Shown piece by piece: positions 35,914-45,491 of a DNA stretch of 64,000 bases (the stretch's first letter is position 1; every line of letters begins with the position of its first letter). This DNA is from Flavobacterium indicum GPTSA100-9 = DSM 17447 (lineage in GTDB: Bacteria > Bacteroidota > Bacteroidia > Flavobacteriales > Flavobacteriaceae), in assembly GCF_000455605.1 (NCBI RefSeq), contig NC_017025.1, positions 2,929,090-2,993,089 on the forward strand. Reading direction: 5' to 3'. The position numbers and the translations under genes were made by a program. The notes beneath the pieces were generated by a model that was not told the DNA's origin, searched no databases, and saw only the letters and a list, made by a program, of their open reading frames with translations.

Positions 35914-36961
35914 TTATTTTATTCCAATTAAATGTTGAATCAATTGCTAAATAATTATTTTCAATCAAGTGCAAGTTATCACTTTTTTTGGTAGAATTTA
36001 AGATATTTTTAACGTCATTAGAATTCGTAAAATACAATGCGTTTTCTTGTAAAACCCCTTTGTTAAATTCATTATTATGTGCCGCAATTAAAGCGCCTGA
36101 AGACATAGCTTCAAGCAATGAAGGGTTGGTACCTCCTACGGTGTGACCGTGAAAATATAGATTAGAGTAAAATCGTAAATGATTCAATGCATTTAGGTTA
36201 TAAATAGCGCCTAAAAATCGAATACGTTTATCCGAAGAAAATTTATTTTTTAAATATTCCCCGTGTTTATTTTGATGGTTTCCAATTACCAATATAGGCA
36301 TAGTTGTGTTGGATTGCGCATAACCATCCAACACCATTTCAAAATTATTTTCTGGTTCAAAACGAGCCATTATCATGTTAAATTGGTATTCATTAACATC
36401 ATACTCATTCAAAACTTCTGAATTATTTGCTTTAAAATTGTCTGCCCCATAAGCTATGTATTTGCTTGGAACATGATATTTTTGTTGTAAATAATTTTGA
36501 ATACCTAATGAATCGGCGATAAGAAAATCACTGTTTTTAACTGCTAACTTTTCAGCCCATTTCAATGCTTGTTGAACAGGTTTTGAATACTTTGTTCTTT
36601 TCCATTCTAACCCATCCATATTGGTAATTACTACGGCATTTTTGGGGTGTAATTTAAACCAAACCGAACTACTAGTATAACCTAGTTGAAGTATAATATC
36701 AAAGTTTTTTTTTCTAGCGTCTAAAATACAATTTAGGTCGTAAATAAATTGACCTATTGTACCTATTTTATTTTCAGGATCATGGCAATGAATTAATTTC
36801 ACGCCTTTAAATTCTTTTTCTTGATAAGGATGTGTGTGCGAATTATATACATAGACCTCGTGTCCTTTTTCTGCTAAAAAAACAGAAAAAAACTCAGCAA
36901 ATTGTTCAAAACCTCCGTAATGATTGGGAACGCCACGTGTGCCTAAGATGCCTATTTTCAT
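35855..36961 (-). CDS. DUF1972/GT4 glycosyltransferase (rhamnosyltransferase-like)
   Basis: A 368-residue retaining glycosyltransferase. The N-terminus MKIGILGTRGVPNHYGGFEQ is the DUF1972 signature, found in rhamnosyl- and other transferases of capsule loci (WchF type). The donor half holds IMARFEPENNFEMVLDGY and GGTNPSLLEAMSSGALI (E-x7-E-like site). It is the first gene of the minus-strand run towards GT2. Because rfb genes for dTDP-rhamnose are in the same locus, rhamnose is a fair donor guess. Confidence 0.87.
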   Translation of the reverse strand: MKIGILGTRGVPNHYGGFEQFAEFFSVFLAEKGHEVYVYNSHTHPYQEKEFKGVKLIHCHDPENKIGTIGQFIYDLNCILDARKKNFDIILQLGYTSSSVWFKLHPKNAVVITNMDGLEWKRTKYSKPVQQALKWAEKLAVKNSDFLIADSLGIQNYLQQKYHVPSKYIAYGADNFKANNSEVLNEYDVNEYQFNMIMARFEPENNFEMVLDGYAQSNTTMPILVIGNHQNKHGEYLKNKFSSDKRIRFLGAIYNLNALNHLRFYSNLYFHGHTVGGTNPSLLEAMSSGALIAAHNNEFNKGVLQENALYFTNSNDVKNILNSTKKSDNLHLIENNYLAIDSTFNWNKINEQYLQFFEVCMERNSRRK

Positions 36962-37056
36962 TTGCTATTGTCGAATTTATCTGAAAATTGCAAAGTAAAT
37001 GGAATTTTTTAAACATTAAATGACTTTAATCAATTATTTTCTATTTAAATAATTGT

Positions 37057-37064
37057 TATTTTTG
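37057..37064 (+). promoter_or_regulatory. Promoter -7 element of the 2OG oxygenase-GT4 pair
   Basis: TATTTTTG followed by C, 18 bases before the ATG at 37083; it places the transcription start after the longer frame start at 37053. Confidence 0.6.
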
Positions 37065-37082
37065 CATGTAAACATTTTTGAA

Positions 37083-37859
37083 ATGATCAATTTTGATAAA
37101 ATAGAAGCAAATTTAGAAAGCTTAAGAATACAATATTTAACTGCTCAGCCTTTTCCTTATTTAATTATTGATGGGTTTTGTGATGAAGAAAAATTAACAA
37201 AAGCTTATAATTCTATTCCAGAGTTAGATAATAAAAGTAGAGATTATGCTTTTGCAAATAACAAATTTGAAAAATCAAATTACAAAGTACTTTCTCCTGA
37301 ATTAGACGAATTGTATCATGATTTAGCTTCGGAACGTTTTAATAAAATTTTATCATTTATTACAGCTAAGAAAATATTTGTTGACCCAAAGAACCATGGT
37401 GGTGGTTTACACCAAGGAAAAAAGAATAGCTTTTTAGATATGCATTTGGATTTCAACTATCATCCCATCAACAAAAACTGGTATAGAGAACTAAATTTGC
37501 TTTTATACTTAAACAAAGATTGGAAAGAAGAGTATAAAGGTCACTTAAAAATTAGAGATCTTAGAACTGATGAAGAAGCAGAATTAGCCGTTCCTTTTAA
37601 TCGTTTGATTATTCAACAATGTGCTCCTTACACTTTGCATGGTTATGACATGACCAATTTCCCAGAGGGAAGATACAGAACGTCTATTGCAACGTATGCA
37701 TATCAAGTACACAATATGCATTTTGAAAAACCAAGAACTACCGATTGGTTTCCGAAAGAAGATGCTTCATTTGCCAAAAAATTATTAGCTAAAAATTATA
37801 ATTTCTTAGTACAAACTAAAAATAAATTTTTTGGTAGTGGTACGGCTAAAAACCAGTAA
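37083..37859 (+). CDS. 2-oxoglutarate/Fe(II)-dependent oxygenase
   Basis: A 258-residue protein of the prolyl-4-hydroxylase-like 2OG-Fe(II) superfamily. The iron ligands appear to be H and D in LDMHLDFNYH and the distal H in YTLHGYDMT; the 2-oxoglutarate-binding arginine is in GRYRTSIATYAY. PYLIIDGFCDEEKL near the start is typical of this group. It sits inside the polysaccharide locus on the opposite strand to most genes, 5 bases before a GT4 gene. Substrate unknown; hydroxylation of a sugar or lipid carrier part is conceivable. Confidence 0.85.
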   Translation: MINFDKIEANLESLRIQYLTAQPFPYLIIDGFCDEEKLTKAYNSIPELDNKSRDYAFANNKFEKSNYKVLSPELDELYHDLASERFNKILSFITAKKIFVDPKNHGGGLHQGKKNSFLDMHLDFNYHPINKNWYRELNLLLYLNKDWKEEYKGHLKIRDLRTDEEAELAVPFNRLIIQQCAPYTLHGYDMTNFPEGRYRTSIATYAYQVHNMHFEKPRTTDWFPKEDASFAKKLLAKNYNFLVQTKNKFFGSGTAKNQ

Positions 37860-37864
37860 TCGTT

Positions 37865-39022
37865 TTGAATAAAAATGTTTTAATAATTAATCAATCTGCT
37901 GAACTTTATGGGGCAGATAAAGCTATTTTAGAATTAATTGAAAATTTCCCAGAAGGTTACACTCCAATAGTAGTTTTACATGAAGACGGCCCGTTAAAAG
38001 ACCTCCTTGAAAACTTATCTGTTCAGGTAATAAAATCCTCAGTAATAAAGGTTAAAAGAGGAATATTAAAACCTTCTTTTTTTCTTCAACTACCTTTTGA
38101 AATACTAAAATCTTTTTTTACCATTAAAAAAGAATTAAGAGGAAAAAAAATAGCTATAGTTCATTCCAATGCTACTTCCGTTTTTATTGGAGCTTTTTAT
38201 GCTTTTTTCTTTCGTATTCCCCACATATGGCATGTACATGAGATTATAGAAAAACCAGAACGTATTGCAAAAATATATCCTAGAATTGTTAGTTTTTTTT
38301 CAAATAAGGTGGTTTTTAATTCAAAAGCAACTGAGAAACATTTCATTGGTATATTTCCTAAAATTTCAAAAAAAGGAATCGTAGTATACAATGGTTTAAA
38401 AAGAAATATTCCTTATTTAACAACAGAAGAAATAATAAAATTTAAACAAACACATTTTAATTCAAATTCATCTGATATAATAATTACAATTATAGGTCGA
38501 ATAAGTGAAATTAAAGGACAAAAAATAGCCGTTTCCGCTTTAAAAAAAATAGTTAATGAATTTACTAATGTTAAGTTAATTATTATTGGTTCCTATGTTA
38601 CAGGTAAAAATCAATATTATATTGAATTATTAAACATGATTGATTCTTATAAACTTAAACAAAAAGTAGAATTTATAGATTTTAAAGAAGCTATTTGGCC
38701 TTATTATGACGCTTCAGACATCATATTAATGCCTTCAACAGAACCGGAATCTTTTGGTCTTGTAGCTGCTGAAGGGCTTTTATCAAAAAAAAATGTAATT
38801 GCTTCAAATATTGGTGCGTTACCTGAAATAATAATTCACGAAAAAACAGGATTGTTGTTTGAGCCAAATAATGCAGAAGACTTGGCTAATAAAATAGCAT
38901 TACTTTTACGAAATAGCGATATAAATTATGGGATATCAGGTAATACTCATGTATACAATAATTTTAATACTACCCAATTAAAAGAAAATTTTGAAAAAAT
39001 TTATGTAGCCTTAGCAAGATGA
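37865..39022 (+). CDS. GT4 family glycosyltransferase (TTG start)
   Basis: A 385-residue GT-B enzyme. IINQSAELYGADKAILELI begins the acceptor domain and IITIIGRISEIKGQKIAV the donor domain, with PSTEPESFGLVAAEGL carrying the E-x7-E site and IIHEKTGLLFEPNNAEDL after it. No ATG is available near the conserved start; the upstream in-frame stop is at 37847-37849, leaving TTG at 37865 as the best start. It overlaps the end of the convergent Wzy-like gene by 22 bases. Confidence 0.87.
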   Translation: MNKNVLIINQSAELYGADKAILELIENFPEGYTPIVVLHEDGPLKDLLENLSVQVIKSSVIKVKRGILKPSFFLQLPFEILKSFFTIKKELRGKKIAIVHSNATSVFIGAFYAFFFRIPHIWHVHEIIEKPERIAKIYPRIVSFFSNKVVFNSKATEKHFIGIFPKISKKGIVVYNGLKRNIPYLTTEEIIKFKQTHFNSNSSDIIITIIGRISEIKGQKIAVSALKKIVNEFTNVKLIIIGSYVTGKNQYYIELLNMIDSYKLKQKVEFIDFKEAIWPYYDASDIILMPSTEPESFGLVAAEGLLSKKNVIASNIGALPEIIIHEKTGLLFEPNNAEDLANKIALLLRNSDINYGISGNTHVYNNFNTTQLKENFEKIYVALAR

Positions 39023-40233
39023 TTATTTAACACTTCTCTATAACCTATTAATAGACCAATTAATATAGATTTACTATCTAACTTTAAATAGAAGCCCATA
39101 AAAACCCAACTTGATAATAAAAGAAATATAGCAGAACCTTTTATCAAATTATTTAGATAAAAAATTTCTTTACTATTTGTTTTTATTTTATTAAAAATAA
39201 TAAAAATAGATAGTAAATAAAAGAAAACACCTATTATTCCTGACTTCAGTAATACTGTTGAGAAAGCATTATGCAATGCTGGATAATATCTCACTATTGT
39301 CCCATCATTGGTTTGCATTCTTCTTCCTATATCGACTGTTGACCCCAAACCATTTCCAGTTAAAATAGGCTGAATTCCACCATAAGTTATCTGATTAAAT
39401 GTCTTAATATTCTCAAATGATCTAAAATTATCATTAAAATCTTTCCAATCTTCTTTATTAATTTTTGTTTTAAACGCTTCAATAGGAATAATTTTAACCT
39501 TATACAAAAATTCATCAACAAAGGAACCTTTACGTTTTGGATTATAGTTATAAATAGCAAAATAACCTATTAAAGAAATAATTACAGTTAACGAAATAAC
39601 TTTAATAGATCTTGCGGTTAATATAAAATAACCTTTAATTGCGAGAAATAATAGTATTAATTGTAAAAAATTTGTTCTTGATAAATATGAAAAAACAGAT
39701 ATTCCAACAATTACTATATATGTCAATTTCTGTTTTTTAGTTAATTGGATTTGAAACGAATTGGAAAAAAACAATAAAAGTAAAACAAATGGTTCATAAT
39801 CATTAAAGTACCCTGAATGCTCCCTGATTTCAGACACTGAAAGTGTTCTGTGATTTAATATTGCAAAGAACACTAATAATAAATGTATAAATGACAAAAT
39901 AACTCCTGCTTTGACAGCATATTGTAATGCATTTAATTTAAACTCTTTTGAAATATTATATCCTATGAGTAAACCTAAAATTGGTTTTAACAAATACGTT
40001 AAATCACGAACTTTATTATATAAATTATGATCATAAAACAGAAATTCTGTTAAAAAACTAATTAAGATAATTATAGAATAACAGGAAATAATATAAAATA
40101 TTTGCTTTGAATACTTAAGCTTAAAAGTTAAAAAAGCGATGAATAACCAAATAATAAAAGTTAATTCATAATTATTTAAAAATAAAACAAGTAAAGAAAG
40201 TATATAATAAAAATAAGAAAGGTTGAATTTCAT
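39001..40233 (-). CDS. Wzy-like polysaccharide polymerase/ligase
   Basis: A 410-residue protein with about ten membrane helices and a large periplasmic loop at about 235-310 (KRKGSFVDEFLYKV, NDNFRSFENIKTFNQ, LTGNGLGSTVDIG) ending in YYPALHNAFSTVLLKSG, where the H-x-A/T pattern is like the Wzy/WaaL loop. It follows the Wzx gene by 1 base, which favours polymerase as its role. Low similarity between such proteins makes the call structural. Confidence 0.75.
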   Translation of the reverse strand: MKFNLSYFYYILSLLVLFLNNYELTFIIWLFIAFLTFKLKYSKQIFYIISCYSIIILISFLTEFLFYDHNLYNKVRDLTYLLKPILGLLIGYNISKEFKLNALQYAVKAGVILSFIHLLLVFFAILNHRTLSVSEIREHSGYFNDYEPFVLLLLFFSNSFQIQLTKKQKLTYIVIVGISVFSYLSRTNFLQLILLFLAIKGYFILTARSIKVISLTVIISLIGYFAIYNYNPKRKGSFVDEFLYKVKIIPIEAFKTKINKEDWKDFNDNFRSFENIKTFNQITYGGIQPILTGNGLGSTVDIGRRMQTNDGTIVRYYPALHNAFSTVLLKSGIIGVFFYLLSIFIIFNKIKTNSKEIFYLNNLIKGSAIFLLLSSWVFMGFYLKLDSKSILIGLLIGYREVLNNHLAKAT

Positions 40234-40234
40234 A

Positions 40235-41497
40235 CTATTTTTTTGTGTGAATTATTTTATACTTAAAACTTAAAATAATTAAAATGATTAATGTAAATAA
40301 TTCTACAAATATAGAGGAATAATAAACTCCTGCTAATTCAAAGTAAGGAAAACTAAAATAAATACTTAATATAGTTAGAGACGACATTATAATTGTGATT
40401 ATTGAAAATAGCTTTTGAAAATGTAACGCTAAAAAAAGCTGTTTAAAACAATTTACCAATAAAAAAACTATAGGATAAAAAAGGGAAATTGCTAATATGG
40501 ATACTATTTTTTTTATTTCTATTACATGATAATATTTTACAATCTCAACTCTAAAAAAATATATTAACAACAATAATAATAATACAAAACTCAAATTAAT
40601 TAAATTATACAATGACCAATTTTTAATAGCTCTATTATATGTTTGATTGATTTCATAACAAACTTTTGGATATATAAAATTAAAAGACATCATAATATAA
40701 GTTCTAAATACTGATATTATTTGATCTACAAGTCTAAATTGACCAACTAATTTTGCATTTCCTAAAAAACTAATAATTAATATTGGAGCATATAATTGAA
40801 ACCAGGTAAAAATTTGAGAAAAAGCAAATGTTTTGTGTTTATTAAAATAGTTGAATAATTCCTTCTTTTTAATTGTTACAAATTCTATTTCGTATTTAGA
40901 TTTTAAAATTTTATAAGCCACAAAACCAGATATTACAACACTTAAGCTATAACTTAAGTTTATATAAATAAAATCCGATTCTTTTTTTACAAGTAAAAAA
41001 CAAAACAGAACATAAAAAATCTTTGAGACAATCGTTAATAAAGAAAAATTTTTAAAATCTTCTAAACCTTGAAAAAACCATAATGGATTAATAATTTGAG
41101 CTAAAAAAATTGTACCACTCCATAAATAAAGAGGTTTATCAGTACTAGAACTATCAACAAAAAACAAGGTTACGTAATATATAATTGCAAATAAAACAGC
41201 CATAGCTATTTTACTATAAACAATCTTCGATAAAGTATGATTTAAAAGTGCTTTATTATATCTATTTTGAGAAACTTCTTTAACTCCTAATATATCTGAT
41301 CCGTAATCTACAAAAACAATAACAAAAAATGCAATTGTCATCCCAATAGCAGACTTTCCAAAGTTAGATTCCCCGCATGTTAAAATTAAATATGGAGATA
41401 AAAGAAAAGGGACAATTAAATTAACAAATTGACCAGATCCATAGTGAATCAATTTTAATAGTTGCGTTTTTATTTTGGATATATCTACGGAAATCAA
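40235..41497 (-). CDS. Wzx-type O-unit flippase
   Basis: A 420-residue protein with about twelve membrane helices, of the MATE/PST superfamily. IHYGSGQFVNLIVPFLLSPY in the first helix pair, AQIINPLWFFQGLEDFKNF and GNAKLVGQFRLVDQI are typical of Wzx. It flips lipid-linked glycan units to the periplasm for the neighbouring polymerase. The start is TTG at 41497; there is no in-frame ATG before residue 53. A terminator lies just upstream, so a separate promoter is expected but not clear. Confidence 0.85.
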   Translation of the reverse strand: MISVDISKIKTQLLKLIHYGSGQFVNLIVPFLLSPYLILTCGESNFGKSAIGMTIAFFVIVFVDYGSDILGVKEVSQNRYNKALLNHTLSKIVYSKIAMAVLFAIIYYVTLFFVDSSSTDKPLYLWSGTIFLAQIINPLWFFQGLEDFKNFSLLTIVSKIFYVLFCFLLVKKESDFIYINLSYSLSVVISGFVAYKILKSKYEIEFVTIKKKELFNYFNKHKTFAFSQIFTWFQLYAPILIISFLGNAKLVGQFRLVDQIISVFRTYIMMSFNFIYPKVCYEINQTYNRAIKNWSLYNLINLSFVLLLLLLIYFFRVEIVKYYHVIEIKKIVSILAISLFYPIVFLLVNCFKQLFLALHFQKLFSIITIIMSSLTILSIYFSFPYFELAGVYYSSIFVELFTLIILIILSFKYKIIHTKK

Positions 41498-41510
41498 GAA
41501 AATTAATTTA

Positions 41511-41546
41511 AAATAAAAAAAGCTATAATGTAAAATTATAGCTTTT
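41511..41546 (-). terminator. Terminator after the glycan-locus lipoprotein
   Basis: AAAAGCTATAAT and its exact inverse pair around a 5-base loop, followed on the minus strand by a T run. Confidence 0.85.
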
Positions 41547-41564
41547 AAAATTAATATAATTAGA

Positions 41565-42107
41565 TTATTTTATAATCTTTTGTATTTGTTCAAATAAAGC
41601 CTTTTCAGATGTAGCTTGAGGATCATAAGTACCGTTAACTAAAAGTGGCTTTAAAGTTGCTTTATCTTTATCAAATGTTGCCGTTTTTGTTTCAACTAAC
41701 AAATAATTAAAAAAATCAGAGCCATTAGTTTCAAAAGTTTTACCAAAATAACTCATTTTAAAACTGTTAATTTTTATTTCTGATTGTTCTTTATTAGTAC
41801 CAAAGTCTAGTCTAATGTTATCTGGAATTACACCATCAGGCAGTCTAAATACAATGTCTTGTGGTTTATCACTACCTTTAAACTCAACGAAAAAAGAACT
41901 TGTTTCTTCATATGTAGTTTCAGTTTGTTTTCTATAATATAATTGAAAACTATCATCCTTTTTTACAGTAGCATTTAATGTTATTGTAAATACTGTATCC
42001 ATAACTTTTTCTGCAACATTTTCTTTTGATTCTTCAAGTTTTTTGTCATCATTTTTACAAGAAACTAACGATAATAATGAGAAAGCAAATAAAATTATTT
42101 TTTTCAT
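41565..42107 (-). CDS. Lipoprotein of unknown function inside the glycan locus
   Basis: A 180-residue protein from the ATG at 42107. The signal peptide MKKIILFAFSLLSLVSC carries a clear lipobox cysteine, followed by a Lys/Asp/Glu linker. The rest is beta-rich (TITLNATVKKDDSFQLYY, DIVFRLPDGVIPDNIRLDFG). LPDGVIPDNIRLDFG and the KINSFKMSYFGK strand look like a carbohydrate-binding type sandwich, but I do not recognise the family. It has its own promoter and terminator. Confidence 0.75.
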   Translation of the reverse strand: MKKIILFAFSLLSLVSCKNDDKKLEESKENVAEKVMDTVFTITLNATVKKDDSFQLYYRKQTETTYEETSSFFVEFKGSDKPQDIVFRLPDGVIPDNIRLDFGTNKEQSEIKINSFKMSYFGKTFETNGSDFFNYLLVETKTATFDKDKATLKPLLVNGTYDPQATSEKALFEQIQKIIK

Positions 42108-42136
42108 AACCTTTTGTTTTATATGATATTTTTGCA

Positions 42137-42144
42137 CAAAAATA
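42137..42144 (-). promoter_or_regulatory. Promoter -7 element of the lipoprotein gene
   Basis: TATTTTTG on the minus strand, 29 bases before the ATG at 42107 and just after the GT39 stop codon. Confidence 0.6.
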
Positions 42145-42151
42145 TACATTT

Positions 42152-43996
42152 TTAATTAATAATTATTTTTTTATCACTTAAATATAAACCTTTTTTAACC
42201 TCTTTTTTATTTTCTATTAATACTGCTACTTTATACTCTCCTTTTTGCAGTTTTTCAATATGTATATTAGAAATAAATCCTGAATTGTCATAATTTATAT
42301 TACTGTTTTCTGCTTTAGTAACATCTGTTCTTGGGAATTGTTGGCATTTAATAACAATACCATTAGAATCATTAACTAATACAATACTTATTTTATTGTC
42401 TTTACTATCAATATTTTCTATAAATCCCCATCCTGAAATTTTATAATAAGTAGAATTTTGTTCAAAAACTTCAATCCAAACCTTGGTTAAATCCCCATTA
42501 TTTGTTTTTAATGGTTTAAATTGATTTAAATCTAGTTTTGAAATAGCATTTTTTTCTAGTATAAAGTGTCGTGTCCATGCATCACAACCATCAAAACTTT
42601 CGTCAATATAAAATTTACTATCTACAAATTGTTGTGCTTTGTCAGATAATTTAAAAGGTTTTCCGTGTGCATCTGTATACCAAAATGGTTTCACTTTTGT
42701 TGAATCAGCCATCATTTCATTTATAACAGTTTCTAAATCTGGTTTTTCAACTGTATTGAATTTATCTTTTAAATAATAATCAAACCAATATTTTAGACTC
42801 GTAAAAACAGGTTCGTTGTTTTTATTGTTATCTATTATTAATTGAGATGCGTCTCTAAATTGTGTTTTAAAAAACCACCTATAATGTCCTTTTACTACTG
42901 TTAAATTTAAAAACATAAAAATACATATAGAAACTAGAAATGTATTTTTTATACTATTACTTTTAATATTTGCGATAGCTATTCCAAATATTAAAAAAAT
43001 AGCTGGAATTATACTTGTAAAGTATCTTGAAATATATAATGAAGTATCTAAATAGCTTTTCAAGAAAACTACTATTATAAAAACTGCAATCCATGTAAGA
43101 ATTAGTATAAATGGGAACTCTTTATTAGTTAGTTTTTCAGTGTTTGAATATTCTTCTTTACCACTAAAAAAACTGATCATAAAATAAATAAAAACAACAC
43201 TGAATAAAAATAAAGTGATTTCAGAATTTCCTAAAAACTCTTTTAAAATTAAACTTAATGACTCATTTGTAGGCGCGGGTATCCAGTTGGATTTAAAACC
43301 CATTATAGTTGTAAGTTTATAAATATTTGGTATGAAAAACAGCAACGCAATACTACCAGAAATAATCAATTTTTTAATTACTTCAATTATTTCTGATAAA
43401 GTTCTATTAAAAGAAACTATTGCTATAGTCATAATTTGTGCGAAGACATTTATAGGTCCAAAAAAACTTGAGTTTAATAATAACCCAACATACAATCCAT
43501 ATTTAATTGCATTTTGTTTGGAAGGATTTTTTATAAAATCTATTAATCCAATGTAGGAAACAATTATAAAAAATAAATACAACGTATAAGGTCTAGCATC
43601 TTGAGAAATATAAATTGCATACTCACTAAATGCTAACAGTAATGCCGCAAAAAGCCCAGCTTCCTTATTATATATCTTTTCTCCTAATTTATTAATAGCA
43701 TATATACTTAAAACGCCTAATAAAGCTGAAAAACCTCTTGTTACAATTGGAGAATATCCAAATACTGTATGAAGAACTTTTAAAAATAAAAAATATAAAT
43801 ATGGAAACCCTTCTCGATTATTAACTTCTGTAATTATACTACCAAATGAATTTTCTGGATTTGTAATGTTCATTGTATAAATCTCATCCAACCAAAGACT
43901 TTGAAAATTAATTTTATAAAACCTTAAAATAGTAGCAATACACAAAATCGTTGTTAATGCTTTATTTTCCTTAATGAATTGAAGTAATTTTTTCAT
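42152..43996 (-). CDS. GT39/ArnT-like membrane glycosyltransferase
   Basis: A 614-residue protein with a dozen or so N-terminal membrane helices and a soluble C-terminal region from about 390. FQSLWLDEIYTMNI has the catalytic-type acidic pair of GT-C enzymes in the first periplasmic loop, and the next loop has NREGFPYLYFLFLKV, a dolichol/undecaprenyl-phosphate-sugar glycosyltransferase pattern. SEYAIYISQDARPYTLY is another family mark. It would use an undecaprenyl-phosphate sugar to decorate a glycan or protein in the periplasm. Start overlaps the rffA stop by one base. Confidence 0.85.
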   Translation of the reverse strand: MKKLLQFIKENKALTTILCIATILRFYKINFQSLWLDEIYTMNITNPENSFGSIITEVNNREGFPYLYFLFLKVLHTVFGYSPIVTRGFSALLGVLSIYAINKLGEKIYNKEAGLFAALLLAFSEYAIYISQDARPYTLYLFFIIVSYIGLIDFIKNPSKQNAIKYGLYVGLLLNSSFFGPINVFAQIMTIAIVSFNRTLSEIIEVIKKLIISGSIALLFFIPNIYKLTTIMGFKSNWIPAPTNESLSLILKEFLGNSEITLFLFSVVFIYFMISFFSGKEEYSNTEKLTNKEFPFILILTWIAVFIIVVFLKSYLDTSLYISRYFTSIIPAIFLIFGIAIANIKSNSIKNTFLVSICIFMFLNLTVVKGHYRWFFKTQFRDASQLIIDNNKNNEPVFTSLKYWFDYYLKDKFNTVEKPDLETVINEMMADSTKVKPFWYTDAHGKPFKLSDKAQQFVDSKFYIDESFDGCDAWTRHFILEKNAISKLDLNQFKPLKTNNGDLTKVWIEVFEQNSTYYKISGWGFIENIDSKDNKISIVLVNDSNGIVIKCQQFPRTDVTKAENSNINYDNSGFISNIHIEKLQKGEYKVAVLIENKKEVKKGLYLSDKKIIIN

Positions 43997-45117
43997 TATT
44001 CTAAAATTTGATTAATAACTGTTTGCACATCTAACTCATAAAACAAAGGTAGTCTTAATAATGTATCTGTAAAATTATCAGTGTTATGAAGAATTCTACC
44101 ATCATGTTTTTCAATATAGTAAGGGCTAGAATGCAGACTGATATAATGGAAAACAGAATGTGTGTTTTTTGCTTTTAATTTATTTATTATTTGAGTGCGT
44201 TGTGTTATATTTTTACATTTAATAAAAAACATATGTCCATTATTTGTTGAGTATTCAGGTATAAATGGTAATTCAATTTCATTTACTTTTGCCCAACTTA
44301 ACAACTGAGACTGATAAGCATCCCAATGTTGTTTTCTTATTTTTTGAATGTTTTCCAAATTTTCTAATTGCGCCCATAAAAAAGCTGCAATTATTTCTGA
44401 AGGTAAAAAAGAACTTCCAATATCAACCCAACCATATTTATCAACTTCTCCTCTAAAAAAAGAAGAACGATTGGTTCCTTTTTCCCAAATAATTTCTGCA
44501 CGATTTATAAATTGCTCATCGTTAACAACTAACATACCTCCTTCTCCTGCAATAATATTTTTTGTTTCATGAAAAGAAAATGCAGCTAAATGACCTATAG
44601 ATCCTAATGGTTTTTTTATACCATCTTTCCCAGTATAATAACTATCTATAGCCTGAGCAGCATCCTCAACGACAAATAAATTATATTTTTTTGCAAGCTC
44701 CATTATTGTATCCATATCGCAGGCTACTCCAGCATAATGAACTGGAACAATTGCTTTTGTTTTTGAAGTAATTAAAGCTTCCAAAGTACTACAATCCATA
44801 TTAGGATGGTTTGGTAAGCTATCAGCAAAAATAATTTTTGCCCCTCGTAATACAAAAGCATTTGCTGTTGAAACAAAAGTATATGATGGAATTATTACTT
44901 CGTCACCTTCTTTAATACCAATTAAAATGGCAGCCATCTCTAAAGCATCTGTACAAGATGTGGTTAATAATGTTTTTTTAAATCCAAATTTTGTTTCAAA
45001 AAACTGCTGACATTTTTGTGTGTATTTTCCGTTTCCTGATATTTTTCCAGAAATAACTGCATCTGTAATATATTCAGTTTCTTTTCCTGTTAAATAAGGT
45101 TTATTAAATGGAATCAT
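43996..45117 (-). CDS. rffA: dTDP-4-amino-4,6-dideoxygalactose transaminase
   Basis: A 373-residue PLP-dependent sugar aminotransferase of the DegT/DnrJ/EryC1 family, the WecE/RffA branch. The start MIPFNKPYLTGKE, TTSCTDALEMAA, EVIIPSYTFVSTANAF, the PLP-phosphate region VVEDAAQAID and the PLP lysine in SFHETKNIIAGEGG are all typical; the E-T-K order distinguishes it from some neighbours. It converts dTDP-4-keto-6-deoxyglucose, made by RfbA and RfbB in the same locus, into dTDP-4-amino-4,6-dideoxygalactose. Confidence 0.9.
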   Translation of the reverse strand: MIPFNKPYLTGKETEYITDAVISGKISGNGKYTQKCQQFFETKFGFKKTLLTTSCTDALEMAAILIGIKEGDEVIIPSYTFVSTANAFVLRGAKIIFADSLPNHPNMDCSTLEALITSKTKAIVPVHYAGVACDMDTIMELAKKYNLFVVEDAAQAIDSYYTGKDGIKKPLGSIGHLAAFSFHETKNIIAGEGGMLVVNDEQFINRAEIIWEKGTNRSSFFRGEVDKYGWVDIGSSFLPSEIIAAFLWAQLENLENIQKIRKQHWDAYQSQLLSWAKVNEIELPFIPEYSTNNGHMFFIKCKNITQRTQIINKLKAKNTHSVFHYISLHSSPYYIEKHDGRILHNTDNFTDTLLRLPLFYELDVQTVINQILE

Positions 45118-45491
45118 TTATATTATTTTTTAATTTATTCCCAAAATAAAAATTTAAATTCGAAATTGATTTTTGTGATAAAAATAGTTTTATTATTATT
45201 TTTTACTCTTTATACAATTCTATTTAACATTTAATGTTGAATAAATTCCTGCTCAAATTGTAACGCCTGCATTTTAAAAACACATTAAAAGTTTTTTATT
45301 GTAAAACTTGTTTACAGCTATATAATCTTGAAAATAATGAAACTAGCATCTGCAATTAGTTAACTTCAAGAAATTTCACCTTAGTAAAATTCGCATTTTA
45401 TTCTTTGGTTTTTTCAACCATCTTTTTACTAATAAAACCAGTAAATCATATAATAATAAATTTTAATTTTCGAAATAATCGTTTAAATATA
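45118..45491. other. 374-base gap without a gene
   Basis: AT-rich sequence between rfbD and rffA. I see no open frame of a recognisable protein, no strong terminator and no convincing promoter. The rffA group must start its own transcript here or be read through from rfbD. Confidence 0.55.
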
